The position numbers and the translations under genes are program-made. Shown here piece after piece: positions 16,159 through 24,141 of a DNA stretch of 64,000 nt (the first letter of the stretch is position 1; each line of letters begins with the position of its first letter). The notes under the pieces were generated by a model, which ran no database searches, was not told the DNA's origin, and was given only the letters and a program-made list of their open reading frames with translations. Source of the DNA: Maribacter luteus (lineage in GTDB: Bacteria; Bacteroidota; Bacteroidia; Flavobacteriales; Flavobacteriaceae); NCBI RefSeq assembly GCF_009674825.1, contig NZ_WKJH01000001.1, forward strand, positions 620,001 through 684,000, given 5' to 3'.

Positions 16159-17007
16159 TTAGTGAAGAATATTATGGGTTTCCCGATATTGGGAAGGAGA
16201 GAATGAAGTTGCCTTTTTAAAAAACCGACTAAAATGTGCTGGATCGTTAAAACCCAACTCATAAGCAATTTCCTGATTTTGCTTATCTGTAAAATTGATC
16301 AGTCTTTTAGCTTCCAACGCTACGCGGTCCAATATAATTTGTTGTGGGGACTTCTGATTGTAAATGGCAAAAAGATTGGATAGTGTTTTAGGACTCTTAA
16401 AAAGCAACTCAGCGTATTCACTGACTTTTCTTTTTGTTTTATAGTGTTCATCTACCAAAACATTGAACTTACGGATCACATCTATTTGATCATTATCCAA
16501 CTTTTTGATAATGAGTTGCTCCTTGGCCAGTCTTGTTGACATTATTATCAATCGTTTCAGTAACATTTGAAGCATATCACCCTGAATTTTATCCGATGTA
16601 GAGAATTCATCTTCAAAAATCTCATAGAGCATATCAAACTTACGCTCTTGCTGTTTAGGTATGGTAATAATCGGCAGGTCTTGTGTGCCAAAGAACAATA
16701 TTCCATTACAGGAAACCTCGGCATCGTGATCCGATATACAATAAAACTCTCGATTGAATAAAAAAGAAGTCAATGGCAATTCGGTATGCTCATATGAAAT
16801 GTGTTGTAAATAAGTCGTTGTAGTCAATTGATTAGGTTTTAAAACCACAGGGATACCATCAATAAGAAATTCTAAATTATCGGTATTCCTGTTCCATAGG
16901 AAATTAATGGTTCCCGAAGTTATTGAAAAACTTCTATGATCTTTCTTTACATCATCCGTAAGACCAAAAACAGACCCCAGCTTAGGGTCATGATATTCAA
17001 ATTTCAT
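16159..17007 (-). CDS. AraC-family transcriptional regulator
   Basis: 282 residues. The C-terminal third (about 185-282) carries the double helix-turn-helix of AraC proteins; the second unit shows the characteristic IAYELGFNDPAHFSRFFKKAT and FSPSQYR. The N-terminal part is a beta-rich sensor region without an obvious known ligand motif. The AhpD-like gene downstream on the same strand is the likely target. A cysteine-poor sensor makes direct peroxide sensing by thiols unlikely. Confidence 0.93.
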   Translation of the reverse strand: MKFEYHDPKLGSVFGLTDDVKKDHRSFSITSGTINFLWNRNTDNLEFLIDGIPVVLKPNQLTTTTYLQHISYEHTELPLTSFLFNREFYCISDHDAEVSCNGILFFGTQDLPIITIPKQQERKFDMLYEIFEDEFSTSDKIQGDMLQMLLKRLIIMSTRLAKEQLIIKKLDNDQIDVIRKFNVLVDEHYKTKRKVSEYAELLFKSPKTLSNLFAIYNQKSPQQIILDRVALEAKRLINFTDKQNQEIAYELGFNDPAHFSRFFKKATSFSPSQYRETHNILH

Positions 17008-17070
17008 ACTTAATTTTATTATACCTCAAAATATTAGTCTTACTCTATTTTGAAAACTTACTAAAAGAAA

Positions 17071-17098
17071 AAACCCGAACAACATGGTGTTCGGGTTT
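17071..17098 (-). terminator. Terminator of the pyk transcript
   Basis: 11-bp arms AAACCCGAACA and TGTTCGGGTTT with a 6-base loop; on the minus strand the stem runs into TTTTTTCTTTT. It lies 23 bases after the pyk stop. Confidence 0.85.
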
Positions 17099-17120
17099 AT
17101 ATAGTTAGGTAGTGTAAATG

Positions 17121-18563
17121 TTAAATATTACAGGTCTTTATCTCGGTTACCCTTAAGGTGTTTACCATACCCTTGTCCTTGATTGGCATGGCTGCCAAGC
17201 TAATAAGCATATCGCCTTGTTCCAAAAATCCTTTTTTACATGCTATTACGTTTACATCTTCTATGGTTTCATCGGTTGAAACATATTTATCATAATAGAA
17301 TGCCTTTACACCCCAAAGTAGATTCAATTGGGTCAAGATCCTTCTGTTGGATGTAAACACCAAAATATACGAACTGGGTCTCCATGCGGAAATCTGGAAA
17401 GCGGTATAACCACTATTGGTCAAGGTAGATATGGCTTTGGCCTTGATTTCGTTTGCCATGATAGCGGCATGGTAACATACCGACTTGGTTATATATCTAT
17501 TTGTTCTTATGTGTGGTGGCTCTTGAGGAACAATGATCAATTCCGAGTTCTCAACACTTGACAAGATACTTGCCATTTTCTCGATAACCTCTACTGGATA
17601 ATTACCTACTGAAGTTTCTCCTGAAAGCATTACGGCATCGGCACCATCCATAACGGAATTCGCCACATCATTGACCTCTGCCCTTGTAGGTGTTAGACTG
17701 GTAATCATCGTCTCCATCATCTGGGTAGCGATTATTACGGGAATCCTAGCTTTTTTAGCCCTTAATACCAGTTTTTTCTGAATCAATGGCACTTCATGCG
17801 CAGGGACCTCAACACCTAAATCACCACGGGCCACCATTAGACCATCGCAATACGAAACTATCTTATCTATATTTTCGACCGCTTCAGGTTTTTCTATTTT
17901 AGCAATAATGGGAATTTTATGTTTCCCGTGCTCTTTGATAATGTTCTGAAGGTCTATAATATCCTGGCTATGCCTTACAAAGGAAAGGGCAATCCAATCA
18001 ACATCTAAAGAAATGGCAAAAATTGCATCTTCGACATCCTTCTCTGTCAGCGCCGGCAACGAGATATTCGTATTGGGTAAATTCACCCCTTTTTTCGACT
18101 TCAAAGGCCCTCCTTGAATTACTTTGGCCCTTACTTTATCTTTCTTATTGGTAGATATGACTTCGAACATTAATTTACCGTCATCCAATAAAATGCGTTC
18201 GCCCGGGTTTACGTCTTTTGGAAAAGCCGCATAGTTCATATATACCCTTTCAGAATTTCCTTCGAACGGTTTACCCGTTACGAAGGTAATCTCGTCTCCT
18301 GGGGCCACGACCACCTCTTCGGCCATTACACCGACCCTTAGTTTAGGGCCTTGTAAATCCCCAAGGATGGCGATATTGGTTTCCATTTCGGCATTGATCT
18401 CACGTATAATCGCTACACGCTCCTTAACATCTTCGTAATCTGCATGTGAGAAATTAATTCTAAAGACATCAACCCCGGCCTTTATCATGTCCACAATTAC
18501 TTCCTTTTTACTGGTAGCAGGACCTAAGGTTGCAACTATTTTCGTCTTTTTTATTTTTGGCAT
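17121..18563 (-). CDS. pyk: Pyruvate kinase
   Basis: 480 residues, normal length. The A domain starts with KIVATLGPAT; the B-domain cap follows GDLQGPKLRVG; the active-site signature is IIAKIEKPEAVENID with MVARGDLGVEV, and MLSGETSVGNYP completes the barrel. The C-terminal allosteric domain runs from about residue 355. The enzyme converts phosphoenolpyruvate and ADP to pyruvate and ATP. The ATG at 18563 is three bases after the stop of the IPExxxVDY gene, so the two are translationally close; a TTG one codon earlier is less likely. Confidence 0.97.
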   Translation of the reverse strand: MPKIKKTKIVATLGPATSKKEVIVDMIKAGVDVFRINFSHADYEDVKERVAIIREINAEMETNIAILGDLQGPKLRVGVMAEEVVVAPGDEITFVTGKPFEGNSERVYMNYAAFPKDVNPGERILLDDGKLMFEVISTNKKDKVRAKVIQGGPLKSKKGVNLPNTNISLPALTEKDVEDAIFAISLDVDWIALSFVRHSQDIIDLQNIIKEHGKHKIPIIAKIEKPEAVENIDKIVSYCDGLMVARGDLGVEVPAHEVPLIQKKLVLRAKKARIPVIIATQMMETMITSLTPTRAEVNDVANSVMDGADAVMLSGETSVGNYPVEVIEKMASILSSVENSELIIVPQEPPHIRTNRYITKSVCYHAAIMANEIKAKAISTLTNSGYTAFQISAWRPSSYILVFTSNRRILTQLNLLWGVKAFYYDKYVSTDETIEDVNVIACKKGFLEQGDMLISLAAMPIKDKGMVNTLRVTEIKTCNI

Positions 18564-18566
18564 CAA

Positions 18567-19031
18567 CTAAAAAATTAAATTATTTCTTGATTTCAATGTA
18601 TCTGCATCTAAACTATATGCAGTGATTATTTTAGGTATGGTCAACAATTTTTTCACTAAATCCGATGTATTTAAATCATCATCGTGTTCAATCTTGACAA
18701 AATAATCTACCTCTTTATGCTCTGGTACTAAATAGTGTTTCGCGAACGAAGGCTCATCCTGAAAAAGTCCATCCCGTACCAAAAGCTCTTTTTTCGTACT
18801 CTTATTGGCAATTACTATCCAATAACGGTCATGTTGATCGTCTTGCCATTCAAAAAAAGGGAATGACATATGCTCTGACACTTCCAAATCTTTCGGTGCC
18901 CTAACAAATAACGACATGAGCACATTGTTCAAGGCATATACAACAGCATAATCCTGCATGGTACTATGTAACGCAATCAGGGTAAAGTCTTCCTCGTAAA
19001 AATCACCACTAATTTTATGCACTGCTGCCAT
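18567..19031 (-). CDS. IPExxxVDY-family protein
   Basis: 154 residues with no signal peptide or membrane segment. The central VPEHKEVDYFVKI (near residues 103-115) fits the motif that names this Bacteroidota family; its biochemical function is not known to me. The protein ends LKSRNNLIF. It sits directly upstream of pyk with a 3-base gap, a pairing that suggests a link to glycolytic control or simply shared expression. It is separated from rnc by 114 bases. Confidence 0.85.
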   Translation of the reverse strand: MAAVHKISGDFYEEDFTLIALHSTMQDYAVVYALNNVLMSLFVRAPKDLEVSEHMSFPFFEWQDDQHDRYWIVIANKSTKKELLVRDGLFQDEPSFAKHYLVPEHKEVDYFVKIEHDDDLNTSDLVKKLLTIPKIITAYSLDADTLKSRNNLIF

Positions 19032-19145
19032 ATGCGTACAAAAGCGTAAATATATGATTAATAAAATATACTGCCTAAGCCGCTAAAGACTAAAGCAATT
19101 TTTGTTCAAATTATAACGATATATTTCCAATTTCATAGTACAGTT

Positions 19146-19877
19146 TTAACCTATCCTATCCTGAAGGGCAAAAAATGCACGCTTGGAAGCACGTTCCTCC
19201 GCTTTCTTTTTTGATGTTGCCCGAGCTTTCGCAACCACCTTGTTCCCAATGGAAAGTTTTACGGCAAAATGTTTCAGCTCATCGTTCCCTGTGTCTTCGT
19301 ATACATTGTAATTGAAGGCCTTCTTTTGTTTTTGGCACCATTCAATTATCAAACTCTTGTAACTAATGACCTTTCCCTCGAGTTGTTCTATGTCTACATA
19401 TGGTACAATAACCCTATCATAAATAAATCGCTCACAATACTTGTATCCCCGATCCATATAAATGGCCCCTACCAAAGCTTCAAAGACATTACCATGTATA
19501 TTATCGCCAAAATGGGTTTTCGGTATTCGACTTTCTACAAGTTTTATCAAATTTAGGTCTTTCCCTAACTCATTCAAATGCTCCCTACTAACGATTTTAG
19601 AACGCATTTTGGTCAAATAACCTTCATCACCTTCTGGTACTTCGTTATAAAGATGCTTTGAAATAATGGTTCCCAACATAGAATCGCCCAAAAATTCCAG
19701 ACGTTCATAATTCATGGGATTGCCATTTTTATCTTTTTTATTTACCGATCTATGTAAAAATGCTTTCTTATAAATTTCCAATTTCCTGGGCTTAAAACCC
19801 AAGATATCGGTGATACCCAAAAAAAAATCCCCATCCTGTCCAGAATGGGAATTAAATATATTGGATGGGAAATTCAT
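19146..19877 (-). CDS. rnc: Ribonuclease III
   Basis: 243 residues. The catalytic domain holds the signature ERLEFLGDSMLG (from residue 58) with the acidic metal ligands, and a second acidic patch in GNVFEALVGAIYMDRGY. A double-stranded RNA-binding domain fills about residues 170-240 (KSLIIEWCQKQ to KKKAEERASKRAF). The enzyme cuts double-stranded RNA in rRNA precursors and some mRNAs. It begins 7 bases after fabF ends, so fabF-rnc is an operon. Confidence 0.96.
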   Translation of the reverse strand: MNFPSNIFNSHSGQDGDFFLGITDILGFKPRKLEIYKKAFLHRSVNKKDKNGNPMNYERLEFLGDSMLGTIISKHLYNEVPEGDEGYLTKMRSKIVSREHLNELGKDLNLIKLVESRIPKTHFGDNIHGNVFEALVGAIYMDRGYKYCERFIYDRVIVPYVDIEQLEGKVISYKSLIIEWCQKQKKAFNYNVYEDTGNDELKHFAVKLSIGNKVVAKARATSKKKAEERASKRAFFALQDRIG

Positions 19878-19884
19878 AATACGA

Positions 19885-21135
19885 TTAGCTCAGTTTCTTA
19901 AATACCACACATGCATTATGCCCGCCAAAACCAAAAGTGTTGCTCATGGCGACATTCACTTCCCTTTTTTGTGCTTTATTCAAAGTAAGGTTCAATTTTG
20001 GGTCAATTCCTTCGTCAAAGGTAGTATGGTTTATTGTCGGCGGTACAATTCCATGTTTAATGGACAAGATAGAAGCAATTGCCTCAATAGCCCCGGCAGC
20101 TCCCAATAAATGGCCTGTCATAGACTTCGTTGAATTGATATTGATTTCATGTGCATGCTCTCCGAAAACCTCCGATATTGCCTTAAGTTCAGCAACATCT
20201 CCCAAGGTAGTGGAAGTACCATGGGTATTGATGGCATCTACATCTCCCGGGCTTAAACCTGCATCACGCAAACAATTCTTCATAACCTGTACTACCCCGA
20301 TACCATCAGGATGTGGTGCGGTCATATGGTAGGCATCACTTGACATTCCGCCACCAAGTACCTCCGCATATATTTTAGCACCTCTTGCCTTGGCATGTTC
20401 GTACTCCTCGAGTACAAGTGCCCCTGCTCCTTCCCCTAATACAAACCCATCTCTGGTAGCATCAAAAGGTCTTGAAGCGGTTTCCGGACTATCGTTTCTG
20501 GTTGATAGGGCATGCATGGCATTGAAACCTCCCATACCCGCCATGGTAACAGCAGCCTCACTACCTCCGGTAACGATGACATCACAATGGCCCAGTCTAA
20601 TATAGTTAAGTGCATCGATCATAGCATTTGCCGATGAGGCACATGCAGAGACCGTGGTATAGTTTGGCCCCATAAAACCATGTTTGATAGAGATATTACC
20701 AGGGGCAATATCCGCAATCATTTTAGGAATAAAGAAAGGGTTGAACCTTGGGGTACCATCACCATTCGCAAAATTTATCACTTCGTTCTGGAATGTTTCC
20801 AGACCACCAATACCTGCTCCCCAAATTACCCCGACCCGAAATTTGTCTACAACATTCAGGTCTAATTTGGAATCAAGTATGGCCTCATCTGAGGAAACTA
20901 AAGCATATTGGGCAAATCGGTCTAATTTACGTGCTTCCTTACGGTCGAAAAAATCTTCAGCTTTGAAGTTTTTAAGTTCGCAGGCAAATTTGGTTTTGAA
21001 CTTTTCAGCATCATAATAGGTCACGGGGGCAGAGCCACTTTTACCGCTTACCAAACCTTCCCAATATTCTTCAATATTATTACCAATAGGTGTCAAAGCA
21101 CCCAATCCTGTAACTACAACTCGCTTTAACTGCAT
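19885..21135 (-). CDS. fabF: 3-oxoacyl-ACP synthase II
   Basis: 416 residues, a complete KAS II thiolase-fold enzyme. The nucleophile is Cys165 in TTVSACASSANAM; the catalytic histidines lie in NTHGTSTTLGD and KSMTGHLLGAAGAIEA. The glycine-rich end NTFGFGGHNACVVF is intact. It condenses malonyl-ACP with acyl-ACP during fatty acid elongation. It follows acpP on the same strand, with a hairpin in the 102-base gap that may lower fabF relative to acpP transcription. Confidence 0.97.
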   Translation of the reverse strand: MQLKRVVVTGLGALTPIGNNIEEYWEGLVSGKSGSAPVTYYDAEKFKTKFACELKNFKAEDFFDRKEARKLDRFAQYALVSSDEAILDSKLDLNVVDKFRVGVIWGAGIGGLETFQNEVINFANGDGTPRFNPFFIPKMIADIAPGNISIKHGFMGPNYTTVSACASSANAMIDALNYIRLGHCDVIVTGGSEAAVTMAGMGGFNAMHALSTRNDSPETASRPFDATRDGFVLGEGAGALVLEEYEHAKARGAKIYAEVLGGGMSSDAYHMTAPHPDGIGVVQVMKNCLRDAGLSPGDVDAINTHGTSTTLGDVAELKAISEVFGEHAHEININSTKSMTGHLLGAAGAIEAIASILSIKHGIVPPTINHTTFDEGIDPKLNLTLNKAQKREVNVAMSNTFGFGGHNACVVFKKLS

Positions 21136-21179
21136 TGATCTAACTTTAGATTATTAAGCCAAGTGAAATTAAATAAAAA

Positions 21180-21209
21180 TATCCATGCGGCTTGTTTACC
21201 GCATGGATA
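21180..21209 (-). terminator. Hairpin between acpP and fabF
   Basis: 11-bp perfect arms TATCCATGCGG and CCGCATGGATA with an 8-base loop. On the minus strand it is followed by a T-rich run (TTTTTATTT). It could be a partial terminator or a 3'-end processing hairpin that raises acpP over fabF. Confidence 0.65.
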
Positions 21210-21237
21210 ATTATCAACTTTTCAAGAAATCATACGA

Positions 21238-21471
21238 TTACTTAGCTTCTTCTATATAGCTTATGGCTTGGCCAACTGTTGCGATATTTTCAGCTTGATC
21301 ATCAGGGATTTGAATATCGAATTCCTTTTCGAATTCCATGATCAACTCAACTGTATCCAGTGAATCCGCCCCTAAATCGTTGGTAAAGCTAGCTTCTGAT
21401 ACTACTTCGTTTTCATCAACTCCTAACTTATCAACAATGATAGCCTTAACTCTTGATGCAATGTCTGACAT
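21238..21471 (-). CDS. acpP: Acyl carrier protein
   Basis: 77 residues, small and strongly acidic as expected. The phosphopantetheine attachment serine is Ser37 in [12 protein letters not shown], within the usual four-helix layout. It carries acyl chains for fatty acid synthesis, and fabF follows it. A good -7 element lies 34 bases upstream of the ATG. Confidence 0.98.
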   Translation of the reverse strand: MSDIASRVKAIIVDKLGVDENEVVSEASFTNDLGADSLDTVELIMEFEKEFDIQIPDDQAENIATVGQAISYIEEAK

Positions 21472-21504
21472 AATAATTTTGGTTTTTAAAATTTAAATTG
21501 TTGG

Positions 21505-21512
21505 CAAAAATA
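21505..21512 (-). promoter_or_regulatory. Candidate -7 element of the acpP promoter
   Basis: On the minus strand the sequence reads TATTTTTG, an exact match to the Bacteroidota TAnnTTTG element, 34 bases before the acpP ATG. A convincing -33 TTTG was not found at the ideal spacing. Confidence 0.5.
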
Positions 21513-21757
21513 AAAAACTTTGGTGTTAATAATACCATTTGTGGTTAAAATGTCCAGTAATTTAAGAAATTTAAATACAAGAGTATTAATTTAGCCCAAA
21601 ATATTTTCTTCGGTAACGGTGTTGAAAAGATTAATTGGATTGTAGATTATAGCCCTTTTTTAAATATACGTGTTTGCTATGTTCTTTAATCTGCCTTGTT
21701 TTTTCGACCTTAGACTGAAATTAAAACAATATTCTCTTTATTAAAAATCCGATTCTC

Positions 21758-22333
21758 TTGAAAACCAAACAAATTGTTTTATTTGCCTCTGGTTCTGGAT
21801 CCAATGTTGAAAATATAATCCGGTATTTTCAGGATAAGCCCAACGTTACTATAGCCATGGTATTGACTAACAAAAGGGATGCCAAAGTTTTAGAACGATG
21901 CAATAGACTAAATATCAGTGCTTTATATTTTAACAAAACCTCATTCAGGGAAACAGAATGTGTTCTTGATATTATAAAATGTGCCAAACCGGATTTAATT
22001 GTTCTTGCCGGATTTTTATGGAAAGTCCCTGAGAATATCATTAAGGCATTCCCGAACCAAATTATTAACATACACCCTGCACTCTTACCAAAATATGGAG
22101 GAAAAGGCATGTACGGGGATAATGTACATAAAGCCGTAAAAGAAAATAAGGATTCCGTTTCAGGAATTACCATTCACTACGTTAATGAACATTATGACGA
22201 AGGTGCCATAATACAACAGGTAGAGACCAAAATCCTTCCAAACGATACCCCGGATGAAATTGCGGCTAAGGTGCATGCACTGGAATATGAATATTTTCCC
22301 AAAGTCATTGAACAACTGTTAATGGCCCAATAA
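21758..22333 (+). CDS. purN: Phosphoribosylglycinamide formyltransferase
   Basis: 191 residues, normal for PurN. It opens with the family's IVLFASGSGSNVENI, and has the folate/catalytic region NIHPALLPKYGGKGMYG with the catalytic Asn and His, and a downstream Asp in HYDEGAIIQQ. It formylates GAR using 10-formyl-tetrahydrofolate in purine synthesis. No in-frame ATG fits, so the TTG at 21758 is taken as start. It overlaps the RNase H gene by one base (TAATG) and is divergent from acpP across 286 bases, where apart from the acpP -7 element I see nothing. Confidence 0.95.
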   Translation: MKTKQIVLFASGSGSNVENIIRYFQDKPNVTIAMVLTNKRDAKVLERCNRLNISALYFNKTSFRETECVLDIIKCAKPDLIVLAGFLWKVPENIIKAFPNQIINIHPALLPKYGGKGMYGDNVHKAVKENKDSVSGITIHYVNEHYDEGAIIQQVETKILPNDTPDEIAAKVHALEYEYFPKVIEQLLMAQ

Positions 22334-22968
22334 TGGCGAAAAAGGAGAAGTTTTATGTGGTTTGGAAAGGCAAACGACCCGGAGTATATACTACCTGGAA
22401 TGATTGCAAAGCTGCGATTACGGGTTATAAAGGCGCCCAGTATAAATCTTTCGCCTCTTTTGATGTAGCCAAGAAAGCCTACAACTCCAGCTATGAGGAA
22501 TATAAAGGGAAAAAGAATTCCACCTCGAGCTTAACCCAAGAGCAACTGCTTAAAATAGGGAAGCCCAATTATCATTCAATCTCAGTAGATGCGGCATCGA
22601 GTGGAAATCCCGGTATTATGGAATACCAAGGGGTCGACACCAAAACAGGGAAAAGATTATTCAAACAAGGACCGTTTAAGCAGGGAACCAACAATATAGG
22701 TGAGTTTTTGGCCATTGTTCACGGATTGGCATTTTTAAAACAACATAAAAGTGACCGCATTATTTATACAGATTCAAGAACGGCAATGAGCTGGGTAAGA
22801 AAAAAAACTTGCAACACAAAATTGGCCGAAACACCGGAGAACAAAGAGCTTTTTGATTTGGTTCGCAGAGCATTGGATTGGTTAAAGAAAAACCCCTATG
22901 ACACACCTATTGTTAAATGGGAAACGAAAGCTTGGGGAGAAATTCCTGCAGATTTTGGAAGAAAATAA
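22333..22968 (+). CDS. Viroplasmin/RNase H fusion protein
   Basis: 211 residues. Residues 1-50 form a viroplasmin (RNase H1 N-terminal, RNA:DNA hybrid-binding) domain: FYVVWKGKRPGVYTTWNDC through YKSFASFDVAKKAY. The catalytic RNase H fold follows from about residue 80, with the first Asp in SVDAASSGNPG, Glu in NNIGEFLAIVHGL and Asp in IIYTDSRTAMSWV. It removes RNA from RNA:DNA hybrids. Start and purN stop overlap as TAATG, implying translational coupling. Confidence 0.92.
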   Translation: MAKKEKFYVVWKGKRPGVYTTWNDCKAAITGYKGAQYKSFASFDVAKKAYNSSYEEYKGKKNSTSSLTQEQLLKIGKPNYHSISVDAASSGNPGIMEYQGVDTKTGKRLFKQGPFKQGTNNIGEFLAIVHGLAFLKQHKSDRIIYTDSRTAMSWVRKKTCNTKLAETPENKELFDLVRRALDWLKKNPYDTPIVKWETKAWGEIPADFGRK

Positions 22969-23055
22969 GGCCTTTGACAACTTTTTACAATAAGGCCGAG
23001 TAGCTATGGATTTTAGCCCATCATTAATGTATATTTGCAGCAAAATTCTATTTTA

Positions 23056-23982
23056 ATGGGTAAATTACTGATTGTAGGCACCGTTGCCTTCGATGCTATT
23101 GAAACACCTTTTGGCAAAACAGATAAAATTTTGGGCGGGGCCGCGACCTTCATAGGTCTTGCAGCTTCCCAATTCGATGTAAAATCGGCTATTGTTTCGA
23201 TAGTAGGTGATGATTTTCCGCAAGAATATATCGATCTTCTCAAGAACAAGAACATTGACACCTCATCACTCGAAGTAGTTAAAGGAGGTAAAACTTTTTA
23301 TTGGAAAGGAAAGTACCACAATGACTTGAATTCCAGGGATACTTTGGTTACCGAACTGAACACCTTGGCCGATTTCAAACCTGTGGTACCTAACGATTTT
23401 AAAGATGCCGATGTGGTTATGCTGGGCAACTTGCACCCCAGTGTTCAAATGAGTGTTATCGAGCAGATGGCGAAAAGACCAAAATTAGTTGTTTTGGACA
23501 CCATGAATTTTTGGATGGACAACACCCTCGAGGAGCTAATGAAAGTGATAAAACATACCGATGTAATCACGATAAACGATGAAGAAGCTAGGCAATTGAC
23601 CAATGAATATTCCTTGGTTAAGGCAGCAGAGAAAATACAGGAAATGGGCCCTCGATACGTTGTTATCAAAAAAGGGGAACATGGAGCGCTCCTGTTCAAT
23701 GAAGACAATGTTTTCTTTGCACCTGCCTTACCGTTGGAAGAAGTTTTCGACCCGACAGGGGCAGGAGACACCTTCGCTGGTGGTTTTAGTGGATTTTTAG
23801 CCGCGACCGACAATACATCATTCAATAATTTAAAGAGTGCTGTTATACATGGTTCCAATTTAGCTTCATTTTGCGTAGAGCGCTTTGGAACGGAAAGAAT
23901 GCAAAGTCTCGGCAAGGATGAGGTAAATTCCAGATTACATCAATTCAAGGCATTGACGCAGTTCGATATTGAATTACAATAA
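23056..23982 (+). CDS. PfkB-family carbohydrate kinase
   Basis: 308 residues of ribokinase-like fold. LLIVGTVAFDAIETP opens the Rossmann core, LGGAATFIGLAASQF is the first substrate/PfkB signature, and EEVFDPTGAGDTFAGGFSGF (near residue 235) is the second, with the catalytic Asp. Substrate specificity (sugar, nucleoside or similar) cannot be read from sequence. The ATG at 23056 is chosen over an in-frame TTG 21 bases earlier. A terminator follows directly. Confidence 0.9.
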   Translation: MGKLLIVGTVAFDAIETPFGKTDKILGGAATFIGLAASQFDVKSAIVSIVGDDFPQEYIDLLKNKNIDTSSLEVVKGGKTFYWKGKYHNDLNSRDTLVTELNTLADFKPVVPNDFKDADVVMLGNLHPSVQMSVIEQMAKRPKLVVLDTMNFWMDNTLEELMKVIKHTDVITINDEEARQLTNEYSLVKAAEKIQEMGPRYVVIKKGEHGALLFNEDNVFFAPALPLEEVFDPTGAGDTFAGGFSGFLAATDNTSFNNLKSAVIHGSNLASFCVERFGTERMQSLGKDEVNSRLHQFKALTQFDIELQ

Positions 23983-23988
23983 TGATAC

Positions 23989-24016
23989 GCCCTGACAAAA
24001 AAGTCAGGGCTTTTTT
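23989..24016 (+). terminator. Terminator after the PfkB kinase gene
   Basis: GCCCTGAC (23989-23996) pairs with GTCAGGGC (24003-24010) and is followed by TTTTTT: a textbook intrinsic terminator. Confidence 0.92.
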
Positions 24017-24141
24017 AATCGACACAACCGGTGATCAAAACTGTGGTTACATCCTCTAATTAGGAGGAAGGCAAAGATTTATAAAGGGTATTCCCCAATA
24101 AACAAAGTGGGGAGATTTGGGCAAATTATAGAGTATTACAA

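Noticed and set aside
24017-24141. Purine-type riboswitch before the PurF-like gene
   Set aside because: Only small inverted repeats (24052-24068 and CCCCA/TGGGG) are present; conserved purine or PRPP riboswitch sequences were not seen.
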